Part shown: positions 8,961 to 16,214 of the stretch, piece after piece
How positions within the stretch are numbered: the stretch's first letter is position 1
Layout of the letters: the number at the start of each line of letters is the position of its first letter
Origin: Chitinophagaceae bacterium UBA1931
GTDB lineage: Bacteria > Bacteroidota > Bacteroidia > Chitinophagales > Chitinophagaceae
NCBI GenBank assembly: GCA_002337125.1
Contig: DDFJ01000004.1
Span: 1,043,889-1,107,888, forward strand
Length of the DNA stretch: 64,000 nt
Direction: 5' to 3'
Made by a program: the position numbers and the translations under genes
The notes under the pieces: generated by a model
What the model was told of the DNA's origin: nothing
Seen by the model: the letters and a program-made list of their open reading frames with translations, nothing else
The model's database searches: none

Positions 8961-9116
8961 ATGGCAACAAAAAAGAAAGCTGCTAAAAAAGCTGCTCCTA
9001 AAAAAGCTGCAAAGAAAGCTGCTCCTAAAAAAGCCGCTAAGAAAGCTGCTCCTAAAAAAGCTGCAAAGAAAGCTGCTCCTAAAAAAGCTGCTAAAAAAGC
9101 TGCTAAAAAGAAATAA
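8961..9116 (+). CDS. small Lys/Ala/Pro-repeat histone H1-like protein
   Basis: A 51-residue reading frame starting MATKKKAAKKAAPKK. It is made of four nine-residue repeats of the form KKAAPKKAA and ends in KKK, so it consists almost entirely of Lys, Ala and Pro. The coding DNA is a 27-bp tandem repeat. The composition resembles the tails of histone H1-like and AlgP/Hc1-like bacterial proteins, which bind DNA or RNA non-specifically; a nucleoid or ribosome-assembly role is inference. An A-rich leader precedes the ATG, and a strong hairpin terminator follows the stop by 19 nt, both of which support a real gene. A longer open frame on the opposite strand is its shadow. Confidence 0.8.
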   Translation: MATKKKAAKKAAPKKAAKKAAPKKAAKKAAPKKAAKKAAPKKAAKKAAKKK

Positions 9117-9135
9117 GATTCACAATGAATCAAAA

Positions 9136-9163
9136 AAAATCCTTCTGATTTCAGAAGGATTTT
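9136..9163. terminator. bidirectional hairpin terminator
   Basis: The stem AAAATCCTTCTGA / TCAGAAGGATTTT is flanked by an A run on the left and T-rich DNA on the right. It separates the histone-like gene from the convergent ftsY. Confidence 0.85.
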
Positions 9164-9185
9164 CTTTTTTATACAGGTTACGTAT

Positions 9186-10151
9186 TTACTTCTTTAAACT
9201 GAATAAGCTGTCGGCAAATTCATGTTTATCAAACACCAGCAGATCTTCCACCCGCTCTCCCACACCAATAAACTTCACAGGGATTTTAAACTGGTGAGCA
9301 ATTGCTAATACCACGCCGCCTTTCGCAGTCCCGTCAAGTTTTGTAATAACAAGCCCGGTAACATCAGTTGCTGCAGTAAAATGTTTGGCCTGTTCAATTG
9401 CATTCTGACCAGTTGAACCATCCAGCACCAGCAACACATCATGAGGTGCGTCAGGGATTACTTTCTGAATCACCCTTTTTATTTTACTCAGCTCATCCAT
9501 CAAATGTGTTTTGGTATGAAGTCGGCCAGCAGTATCAATAATCAACACATCAATATCTTTTGCAACTGCACTGCTCACTGCATCGAAGGCAACCGACGCA
9601 GGATCGCTACTCATTTCCCGTTTAACAATGGGCACACCTGCTCTTTCACTCCAGATCGTAAGCTGATCAACAGCAGCTGCCCGAAACGTATCAGCAGCAC
9701 CCAGCATTACTTTTTTGCCGGCTTGTGTAAAATGATGAGCCAGTTTTCCAATGGTTGTGGTTTTACCTACACCATTAACACCAACCACCATTAACACAAA
9801 TGGTTTTTTGCCGGCAGGTAAATCAAAATTAGAATATGTTGTATCTGCCGGAGCATCAACCAGCATACTTTCAATTTCCTGCTGCAGAATACTATTTAGT
9901 TCAGAAGTATTAATGTATTTATCTTTTGCAACCCTTCCTTCGATACGTTCAATAATTTCAACAGTTGTTTCAATACCTACATCGGCACTCACCAATGCTT
10001 CCTCCAGGTTATCCAATACTTCTGCATCTACAGTGCTTTTGCCGGCAACAGCCCTTGCAATTTTTCCAAGAAAACCTTCCTTAGTCTTTTCCAAACCCTG
10101 ATCAAGACTTTCTTTTTCTTTTTTGCCGAATAACTTACCAAAAAATCCCAT
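9186..10151 (-). CDS. ftsY: signal recognition particle receptor FtsY
   Basis: GTPase that docks SRP-ribosome complexes at the membrane during co-translational insertion. With the start at MGFFGKLFGKKEKES the protein has 321 residues: a short basic N-terminal region, the N-domain helices, then the G domain with GVNGVGKTTTIGKL, DTFRAAAVDQL, DTAGRLHTK and TKLDGTAKGG. The long acidic A domain of E. coli FtsY is missing, as is usual in Bacteroidota. I prefer this ATG over a possible start 60 nt upstream because a promoter-like pair (10171-10201) lies between the two. It follows rpmB, rpmG and the DUF4295 gene on the same strand. Confidence 0.97.
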   Translation of the reverse strand: MGFFGKLFGKKEKESLDQGLEKTKEGFLGKIARAVAGKSTVDAEVLDNLEEALVSADVGIETTVEIIERIEGRVAKDKYINTSELNSILQQEIESMLVDAPADTTYSNFDLPAGKKPFVLMVVGVNGVGKTTTIGKLAHHFTQAGKKVMLGAADTFRAAAVDQLTIWSERAGVPIVKREMSSDPASVAFDAVSSAVAKDIDVLIIDTAGRLHTKTHLMDELSKIKRVIQKVIPDAPHDVLLVLDGSTGQNAIEQAKHFTAATDVTGLVITKLDGTAKGGVVLAIAHQFKIPVKFIGVGERVEDLLVFDKHEFADSLFSLKK

Positions 10152-10170
10152 TCTGTGTGTTTTAATATTA

Positions 10171-10201
10171 CAAGGATAACGAATAGTATAAAAACGACAA
10201 A
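10171..10201 (-). promoter_or_regulatory. probable promoter of ftsY
   Basis: On the minus strand a -33 TTTG (10198-10201) and a -7 TATCCTTG (10171-10178, one mismatch to TAnnTTTG) are 19 nt apart. They lie 19 nt before the chosen ftsY start. Confidence 0.5.
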
Positions 10202-10252
10202 GCCGCTCCATGAATGAACCTGGAACAGCTTTCTATCATAATAAGCTACAAA

Positions 10253-10426
10253 TTATTTTTGAGCCATGTAATCCTTCACTTTCTCTTTGTGCACAATAGC
10301 CTCTTTAAAGGTATATGCACCAGTCTTAGGACTGCGAACGGCCCTGATTACTTTGGTCCAGTTTTTTGATTCAGCTGCTGCTTTAGCGTCTTTAATCTTT
10401 GCGTTTTTTGAAGCTGCTTTTGCCAT
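10253..10426 (-). CDS. DUF4295 small basic protein (probable Bacteroidota ribosomal protein)
   Basis: A 57-residue basic protein starting MAKAASKNAKIKDAKAAAES and containing KVIRAVRSPKTGAYTFKE. It matches DUF4295, a family limited to Bacteroidota and nearly always encoded with rpmB and rpmG. From memory, cryo-EM of Flavobacterium johnsoniae ribosomes identified a lineage-specific large-subunit protein (named bL38) that I believe is this family; I could not verify it here. The gene lies between rpmG and ftsY with about 60-100 nt gaps. Small size and high Lys content fit a ribosomal role. Confidence 0.88.
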   Translation of the reverse strand: MAKAASKNAKIKDAKAAAESKNWTKVIRAVRSPKTGAYTFKEAIVHKEKVKDYMAQK

Positions 10427-10487
10427 AACATCTTAATTTAAGATTCCTCGAGAGGAATTAGTTACTTACAAATGTGTATTGAACACA

Positions 10488-10676
10488 TTATTTAATTTCT
10501 TTGTGAACAGTTGTCTTCTTCAGAATTGGGTTGAATTTTTTCAACTCCAGGCGTTCTGGTGTGTTCTTTTTGTTCTTGGTTGTGATATAACGGCTTGTAC
10601 CAGGCTGACCAGAAGTCTTATGCTCTGTACATTCCAGGATCACCTGAACACGATTGCCTTTCCCTTTTTTTGCCAT
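10488..10676 (-). CDS. rpmG: 50S ribosomal protein L33
   Basis: A 62-residue bL33 with RVQVILECTEHK, SRYITTKNKKNTPERLELKK and a basic C-terminus. The zinc-ribbon form would have four cysteines; only one (LEC) is present, so this is the zinc-free type. It sits 27 nt after rpmB and before the DUF4295 gene, the standard Bacteroidota arrangement. Confidence 0.97.
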   Translation of the reverse strand: MAKKGKGNRVQVILECTEHKTSGQPGTSRYITTKNKKNTPERLELKKFNPILKKTTVHKEIK

Positions 10677-10703
10677 TTTGCCTCAGTTTAAAATATAATT
10701 TAA

Positions 10704-10940
10704 TCAGATGTGCTCTCCTTTTGCTCTCAATTCCTTCACTACATTATACAATCCCTTCTTGTTAATTGTACGGATTGCTTCAGTAGAAACCTTGAGGGTT
10801 ACCCACTTATCTTCTTCAGCCAGGAAGAAACGCTTGGTCTGCAAATTGGGCAAAAAGCGACGCTTGGTTTTGATATTTGAATGCGAAACCTTGTGACCGC
10901 CCATTGGCACTTTTCCTGTAAGCTGACATACTCTTGCCAT
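10704..10940 (-). CDS. rpmB: 50S ribosomal protein L28
   Basis: A 78-residue bL28 beginning MARVCQLTGKVPMGGHKVSH with SNIKTKRRFLPNLQ, both typical of the family. It is first in the rpmB-rpmG-DUF4295 cluster and has its own promoter (TACCTTTG at 10961-10968). Confidence 0.97.
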   Translation of the reverse strand: MARVCQLTGKVPMGGHKVSHSNIKTKRRFLPNLQTKRFFLAEEDKWVTLKVSTEAIRTINKKGLYNVVKELRAKGEHI

Positions 10941-10960
10941 GATACAAATTTTTAGGACGG

Positions 10961-10993
10961 CAAAGGTAGGAGAATTCAGCTTAAATTCAGCAA
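10961..10993 (-). promoter_or_regulatory. promoter of rpmB-rpmG-DUF4295
   Basis: On the minus strand TTG (10991-10993) and TACCTTTG (10961-10968) are 22 nt apart and lie 20 nt before the rpmB ATG. The -7 box is identical to that of rplU and atpD. Confidence 0.7.
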
Positions 10994-11091
10994 CAAAATC
11001 AGATTTTATTTGAAGTTTTCTGCGGCTCTGACCTTACTGTGCAAAAATCTGGCTTATTTGCATAGGTTTGCGTTCAAAACGCAAAAAAATA

Positions 11092-11511
11092 ATGGCAGAT
11101 CATAAAGTTACCACCCGGTTTATTGGCGGAATGACCTTTCAGAGCAAGCTCGATGATAATCATACAATAATTATAGATACCCCTGAAGATGACGGCGGCA
11201 ACGATTTAGGCCCCCGCCCCAAAAAGCTTATGCTTTCTTCACTGGCTGGATGCACCGGAATAGATGTGGTTTCAATGCTGAAAAAAATGAGGGTTGAATT
11301 CAGCAATTTCAGCATGGATGTGGAGGCCAATCTTACAAAAGAGCCACCTACTGTCTATACCTGGGTAAAAATTACCTACAAAATTCAGGTAAAAGATGAA
11401 GACAGGGAAAAGGTGGAAAAGGCCGTTCATCTTTCAAAAGAGAAATACTGCGGCGTAAGTGCCATGTTCGAAAAATTTGCCGAAGTGGAATTCGCCATCG
11501 AATACCTGTAA
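11092..11511 (+). CDS. OsmC/Ohr-family protein
   Basis: A 139-residue OsmC-like protein starting MADHKVTTRFIGG. The family reduces organic hydroperoxides through two cysteines. Here the first is in SSLAGCTGIDV and the second in KEKYCGVSAM, both at the expected places, so peroxidase activity is plausible. An alternative start 24 nt upstream would add only MRSKRKKI; the TAGGTTTG box at 11063-11070 favours the shorter form. It is the only gene in its transcription unit before mutS. Confidence 0.9.
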   Translation: MADHKVTTRFIGGMTFQSKLDDNHTIIIDTPEDDGGNDLGPRPKKLMLSSLAGCTGIDVVSMLKKMRVEFSNFSMDVEANLTKEPPTVYTWVKITYKIQVKDEDREKVEKAVHLSKEKYCGVSAMFEKFAEVEFAIEYL

Positions 11512-11554
11512 TTATATCTGAACAAATAAAGTACTAATGAACAGCCTGCTTCCT

Positions 11555-11562
11555 TATTTTTG
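11555..11562 (+). promoter_or_regulatory. putative -7 element giving a leaderless mutS transcript
   Basis: TATTTTTG fits TAnnTTTG and ends only six bases before the ATG. No clear -33 box is visible at 19-22 nt, so this is tentative. Confidence 0.35.
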
Positions 11563-11568
11563 TCGGCC

Positions 11569-14166
11569 ATGGCAAAAGCAGGAGCAGATACACCATTAAT
11601 GCAGCAGCACCGGGCTATTAAAGCAAAATACCCCGATGCAATTCTATTATTCAGGGTTGGCGATTTCTACGAAACATTTGGCGAAGATGCTATTCTTGCA
11701 TCACAGATCCTTGGTATTACCTTAACCAAACGCAACAATGGTTCAGCCAGCAGCAATGAACTGGCTGGTTTTCCTCATCATGCATTGGATACTTACCTGC
11801 ATAAGCTGGTAAAAGCAGGCCATCGTGTTGCAATTTGCGACCAGCTGGAAGATCCCAAACAGGCCAAGGGCATTGTAAAACGTGGAGTAACCGAACTTCT
11901 TTCACCTGGTATTGCCACTAATGATAAACTGCTTGAGCACAACAGCAATAATTTCCTGGCTGCCATTCATGAAGAAAATGATCAATACGGGCTGGCATTT
12001 ACCGACATCAGCACCGGTGAGTTTTTTGTAGCTGAAGGAAATAAAGAATATGCTGATAAACTTTTGCAAAGCCTGAAACCGGCCGAAGTTGTTTTTCAGC
12101 GCAATAAACAGAAACTGTTCAAAGAAAACTTTGGCAGCAAATTCTACACCTACCACCTGGAAGAATGGATTTTCAGCGAAGCATATACTACCGAACTGTT
12201 GCTGAAACATTTTCAAACACATTCATTAAAAGGATATGGAATTGAGGAGCTGCATCTTGGCAAAATTGCCGCAGGTGCCGTACTTCATTATTTAAGAGAT
12301 ACTGAACACCCTAACCTCAACCATATTACATCGGTTCAGCGATTGGATGAAGCTGATTATTTATGGATGGACCGGTTCACCATCCGCAACCTTGAATTAC
12401 TTGGCAGTACGGCCGATGGCGGTAATACACTGCTGAAAGTAATTGACAACACCGTATCGCCAATGGGCGCAAGGTTAATGCGGAGATGGATGTTGCTGCC
12501 GCTGAAAGATATGGACCGCATCAACGAGAGATTGGATACTGTTCAATCGTTGATTATTGAACCGGAGTTGAGAAAACACCTGCAGACATTCATCAAGCAA
12601 TGTGGCGATGTTGAACGGCTGGTGGCTAAACTCCCGCTGAAAAAAATTAACCCCAGGGAAATTCTGCACCTGGCAAAAGGATTGGGTTTTGCTGAAAAAA
12701 TAAAAGAACAGTGCAACACATCCTCTAATCCTTATTTAAAAAGACTGGGCGATACAATTAATCCCTGTCATTACATTGCTGAAAAAATCATCCATGAAGT
12801 TGTTGACAATCCACCAGCAATGATCAGCAAGGGAGATGTGATCAGGGATGGTATTCATTCCGAATTAGATGAGCTGCGCCGCATTGCTCATCACAGCAAG
12901 GAATATCTGCTGGAAATTCAGCAAAGGGAAAGTGAAGCAACGGGTATCCCCTCACTTAAAATTGCTTTCAATAACGTGTTTGGATATTATTTAGAAGTAA
13001 CAAACACGCATAAAAACAAAGTACCTGCAGAATGGACCCGTAAACAAACACTGGCCAACGCAGAACGATACATCACGCCCGAATTAAAAGAATACGAAGA
13101 AAAAATTACTGGTGCTGAAGAAAAAATCTTAAGGATTGAAGCCGAACTCTTTGAAAAAATATTAACCGAACTGCAGGAATACATTGGACCTATCCAAACC
13201 AACGGTCAGGTGATGGCGATCCTGGATTGTTTGTGTTGTTTTGCTGAAAATGCATTGCAGTATAAATATGTTCGTCCGCAAATGCATCTTGAACCTGAAC
13301 TGGAGCTGAAAGATGCAAGACATCCCGTAATTGAACGGAATCTGCCGGCAGGTGAATCCTATATTTCAAACGATTTATTACTTGATAAGGAAAAGCAGCA
13401 AATCATTATCCTTACCGGACCAAACATGAGTGGTAAAAGTGCTTTGCTTCGTCAAACAGGTTTGATTGTGCTGATGGCACATATGGGAAGTTTTGTACCT
13501 GCTTCATCTGCAAAAATTCCTTTAACCGATAAAATCTTTACACGTGTTGGTGCCAGCGATAATTTAAGTGGCGGCGAAAGTACGTTCATGGTGGAAATGA
13601 ATGAAACAGCCAGCATCATCAACAATCTCTCTTCACGCAGTTTAATTCTGCTGGATGAAATTGGAAGAGGAACGTCCACTTACGACGGTGTTTCCATTGC
13701 CTGGAGTATTGCAGAATACCTGCACCAGTCAGCCTCCCAGCCAAAAACATTGTTTGCAACACACTACCACGAATTAAATGAGCTGGAAGAAAAGTTCGGT
13801 CGCATCAAAAACTACCATATTACCAATAAAGAAGTGGGTAATAAAATCATCTTCCTGCGCAAACTTGCACCAGGCGGAAGTACGCACAGCTTTGGTATCC
13901 ATGTGGCAAAAATGGCGGGCATGCCAGTATCGCTCATTGACAGGGCCAATGAAATTCTGAAACAACTGGAAGAGCAGCGTGGCAGTTCCGACATAAAAGA
14001 ACAGCTAAAGAACATGCCGGTACAAAAAATGCAACTCAATATTTTCGATGTTCACTCCCAAACCTTTGATGAAATACGCAAAATACTCGAGGGATTGGAT
14101 ATTAACCGGCTTACGCCCGTCGAAGCTTTACTAAAACTCCAGGAAATAAAGCAAAAACTTAATTGA
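11569..14166 (+). CDS. mutS: DNA mismatch repair protein MutS
   Basis: The 865-residue mismatch sensor. It begins MAKAGADTPLMQQHRAIKAK; the mismatch-intercalating Phe and Glu are in RVGDFYETFG. The clamp and lever domains fill the middle, and the ATPase has Walker A GPNMSGKSALLRQ (about residue 617), the STFMVEM loop, Walker B ILLDEIGRGTSTYDG and FATHYHEL. A TTG nine bases upstream is in frame but lies inside a TATTTTTG promoter-like box, so I chose the ATG. If that box is used the mRNA would be leaderless or nearly so. Confidence 0.97.
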   Translation: MAKAGADTPLMQQHRAIKAKYPDAILLFRVGDFYETFGEDAILASQILGITLTKRNNGSASSNELAGFPHHALDTYLHKLVKAGHRVAICDQLEDPKQAKGIVKRGVTELLSPGIATNDKLLEHNSNNFLAAIHEENDQYGLAFTDISTGEFFVAEGNKEYADKLLQSLKPAEVVFQRNKQKLFKENFGSKFYTYHLEEWIFSEAYTTELLLKHFQTHSLKGYGIEELHLGKIAAGAVLHYLRDTEHPNLNHITSVQRLDEADYLWMDRFTIRNLELLGSTADGGNTLLKVIDNTVSPMGARLMRRWMLLPLKDMDRINERLDTVQSLIIEPELRKHLQTFIKQCGDVERLVAKLPLKKINPREILHLAKGLGFAEKIKEQCNTSSNPYLKRLGDTINPCHYIAEKIIHEVVDNPPAMISKGDVIRDGIHSELDELRRIAHHSKEYLLEIQQRESEATGIPSLKIAFNNVFGYYLEVTNTHKNKVPAEWTRKQTLANAERYITPELKEYEEKITGAEEKILRIEAELFEKILTELQEYIGPIQTNGQVMAILDCLCCFAENALQYKYVRPQMHLEPELELKDARHPVIERNLPAGESYISNDLLLDKEKQQIIILTGPNMSGKSALLRQTGLIVLMAHMGSFVPASSAKIPLTDKIFTRVGASDNLSGGESTFMVEMNETASIINNLSSRSLILLDEIGRGTSTYDGVSIAWSIAEYLHQSASQPKTLFATHYHELNELEEKFGRIKNYHITNKEVGNKIIFLRKLAPGGSTHSFGIHVAKMAGMPVSLIDRANEILKQLEEQRGSSDIKEQLKNMPVQKMQLNIFDVHSQTFDEIRKILEGLDINRLTPVEALLKLQEIKQKLN

Positions 14167-14218
14167 GCAGATTAAAAAAATCATTGTTCGTTCTACAAAT
14201 TACATTTTTTTCTATTAC

Positions 14219-14226
14219 TACTTTTG
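14219..14226 (+). promoter_or_regulatory. putative -7 element giving a leaderless araC-type transcript
   Basis: TACTTTTG fits TAnnTTTG and ends six bases before the ATG, the same spacing as at mutS. No -33 box is evident. Confidence 0.35.
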
Positions 14227-14232
14227 TTTGTG

Positions 14233-15270
14233 ATGTACACCCGTTTCAAACAAAAAAACTTCAAAACCTGGGTTCAGGAAATAGCCGAAAAAACAGGAGT
14301 GAAAACTAAAAATTCACTGTTTGTTTTTCCTGAGCATATTGCTGATGGCTATGTTTTTGCCGACAGTATTGACAGGTCTTTTTCCTATGTATTAATGAAC
14401 GCTGAGCTGAAAGATAATTTTACGTTGCACCGTTTGAGCAATAACCAACAGGGACTGCTGATCTTTTTTAACCAGGTTGAAGTAGCCGATTATGTTGGCA
14501 TCAGATGCAAAAAAAATTCCATTATAGATACCACAAGAAAACGCAATAACATTTTTGTTTCGTTCAGCAATATGGAACTGGAGCTTTCATTTTCTGCCGG
14601 AACAAAAATGAAAAGACTTGGTATTTATTTATCGCCGCAATGGGTTGATGGACATTTTGATGCCAATGCAAGATTGCAGGTTGAAATGCTGACCAACCAG
14701 GAACTTGAGCAGGTTAATAAAATGCTGATCAATGAAGACCTGCAGGAAAAGTTAGCCCGGATTTTTGAATGCGACTTTAATAAAGAATCAGAAAAACTGG
14801 CATTAAAGAGCAGGATAATCATTTTGCTTGAATACTTTTTCAGTGCATATATCAACGATTCCTTACAGATCAGTAACAAAAAAATTATTCCGGATGAAGA
14901 TATCATCCGCCTGCAGAATGTTGAAGAATTATTAAAGAACGAAGAACTTGAACGCTTCCCTTCTATTTCAAATCTTGCACGTATAGCTCACATGAGCAGC
15001 ACCAAACTGAAACAACGCTTCAAACAGGTATATGGCTTAAGGCTTTACGAGTTTTATAATAAACGCAGATTAAGCAAAGCAAAAGAAATGATGCTGAAAG
15101 GAATTTCAGCAAAGGAGGCCGGATTCAGCATCGGGTTTACCGATGTATCAAACTTTACCAAAGCATTCAAAAGAGAATACGGATGTACTCCAAAAAACAT
15201 ATTGGAAAGGGAATATCACGCTGAAATCACAAATACAATCAGTTTATACAATAAAAAAATCCCTGCATAA
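14233..15270 (+). CDS. AraC-family transcriptional regulator
   Basis: A 345-residue DNA-binding regulator. The C-terminal AraC/XylS domain holds two helix-turn-helix units: SISNLARIAHMSSTKLKQRF, then GISAKEAGFSIGFTDVSNFT with FKREYGCTPKN. The N-terminal 230 residues have no recognisable cupin or sugar-binding motif, so the effector is unknown. The start at ATG 14233 is preferred over a TTG nine bases upstream that lies inside a TACTTTTG box. Its last codons overlap a hairpin serving as terminator for the tRNA-His gene on the other strand. Neighbouring genes give no hint of its targets. Confidence 0.92.
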   Translation: MYTRFKQKNFKTWVQEIAEKTGVKTKNSLFVFPEHIADGYVFADSIDRSFSYVLMNAELKDNFTLHRLSNNQQGLLIFFNQVEVADYVGIRCKKNSIIDTTRKRNNIFVSFSNMELELSFSAGTKMKRLGIYLSPQWVDGHFDANARLQVEMLTNQELEQVNKMLINEDLQEKLARIFECDFNKESEKLALKSRIIILLEYFFSAYINDSLQISNKKIIPDEDIIRLQNVEELLKNEELERFPSISNLARIAHMSSTKLKQRFKQVYGLRLYEFYNKRRLSKAKEMMLKGISAKEAGFSIGFTDVSNFTKAFKREYGCTPKNILEREYHAEITNTISLYNKKIPA

Positions 15271-15281
15271 TTTGCAGGGAT
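15259..15281 (-). terminator. terminator of tRNA-His, embedded in the 3' end of the araC-type gene
   Basis: The stem ATCCCTGCA / TGCAGGGAT is followed on the minus strand by a run of T that on the plus strand encodes Lys codons at the end of the regulator. The regulator's stop codon lies in the loop region. Confidence 0.75.
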
Positions 15282-15289
15282 CAAAACTG

Positions 15290-15364
15290 GGAGGCTGAAG
15301 GGTTTCGAACCCTCGACCCTCAGAACCACAATCTGATGCTCTAACCAACTGAGCTACAGCCTCC
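15290..15364 (-). tRNA. tRNA-His (GTG)
   Basis: On the minus strand it reads GGAGGCTGTAGCTCAGTTGG, with the anticodon loop TTGTGGT (anticodon GTG) and the T-arm GGTTCGAAACC. An extra 5' G (position -1) is encoded opposite a C discriminator, the identity signature of tRNA-His. CCA is not encoded. It is flanked by a hairpin terminator. Confidence 0.96.
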
Positions 15365-15462
15365 GTCTTTTGGGACGGCAAAAATAATGTAAATCAGCTT
15401 TACCAGCAAATCACTTCACAAGAAATAAAAAAATAAACGTTCTTTGCGGCTCAATAAAGAAT

Positions 15463-16068
15463 ATGAATTACTGGCTACTTCTCATTCCTTTTATTTCTGC
15501 GTTTATCGGATGGATTACCAACTGGGTTGCAATTAAGATGTTGTTTCATCCCCGCAATCCAAAATATATTTTCGGGTATAACATTCAGGGAATCTTTCCA
15601 AAAAGGCAGGAACAGTTTGCCCAGAAACTGGGAAAACTGGTGAGTGATGAGTTGTTGTCGTTTGAAGAAATTGAACAAAAAATCACCGATCCTGAAAACC
15701 TGAAAAATATCCTGCCTCAACTTGAAACGCATATCGATCATTTTCTCAGAGTTAAGTTGAGTGATGCAATGCCCATGATCAGTATGTTTATTGGAGACAA
15801 GACCATTGAAAAGCTGAAATCAGTTTTTATGGTTGAACTGGAAGACCTGTTTCCGAAAATCATGAAACAGTATGGCGGTTCACTCAAATCCCAGCTTGAC
15901 CTGGAAAAAATCGTGACGGAAAAAGTAAAAAACTTTTCAAGCGACAAGTTGGAGGAGATATTATACCAGGTTATGGCAAAAGAATTCCGCTTTGTTGAAA
16001 TTATTGGAGGTGTTCTCGGGTTCCTCATCGGGCTTTTACAAATTTTAATCACCCTTCTTACTCAATAA
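15463..16068 (+). CDS. DUF445 family membrane protein
   Basis: A 201-residue protein starting MNYWLLLIPFISAFIGWITN, with a hydrophobic first segment followed by NWVAIKMLFHPRNPKY and GIFPKRQEQFA, the hallmark of DUF445. The middle is amphipathic and helical, and a second membrane segment lies at the end (GGVLGFLIGLLQILITLL). Function is not established; relatives include YheB-type proteins. It stands alone after the tRNA-His gene. Family call is firm. Confidence 0.88.
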   Translation: MNYWLLLIPFISAFIGWITNWVAIKMLFHPRNPKYIFGYNIQGIFPKRQEQFAQKLGKLVSDELLSFEEIEQKITDPENLKNILPQLETHIDHFLRVKLSDAMPMISMFIGDKTIEKLKSVFMVELEDLFPKIMKQYGGSLKSQLDLEKIVTEKVKNFSSDKLEEILYQVMAKEFRFVEIIGGVLGFLIGLLQILITLLTQ

Positions 16069-16214
16069 CTCCCTCTCATCATATTGAAACCGGGTTAAAA
16101 AAGGATTTTTTTCCTTTTGCCGTCTTATTATTTCAGTGATACCGTTCATACCAAACGGATATGCACCTAGTAAAAATTAATCCAAATTTGCACTTCTTTT
16201 AAAAAAAATAAAAT

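Noticed and set aside
8939..9133. A minus-strand open frame rich in Phe, Leu and Ala
   Set aside because: It is the complement of the Lys/Ala repeat gene; its composition follows from that repeat and the hairpin terminators favour the plus-strand gene.
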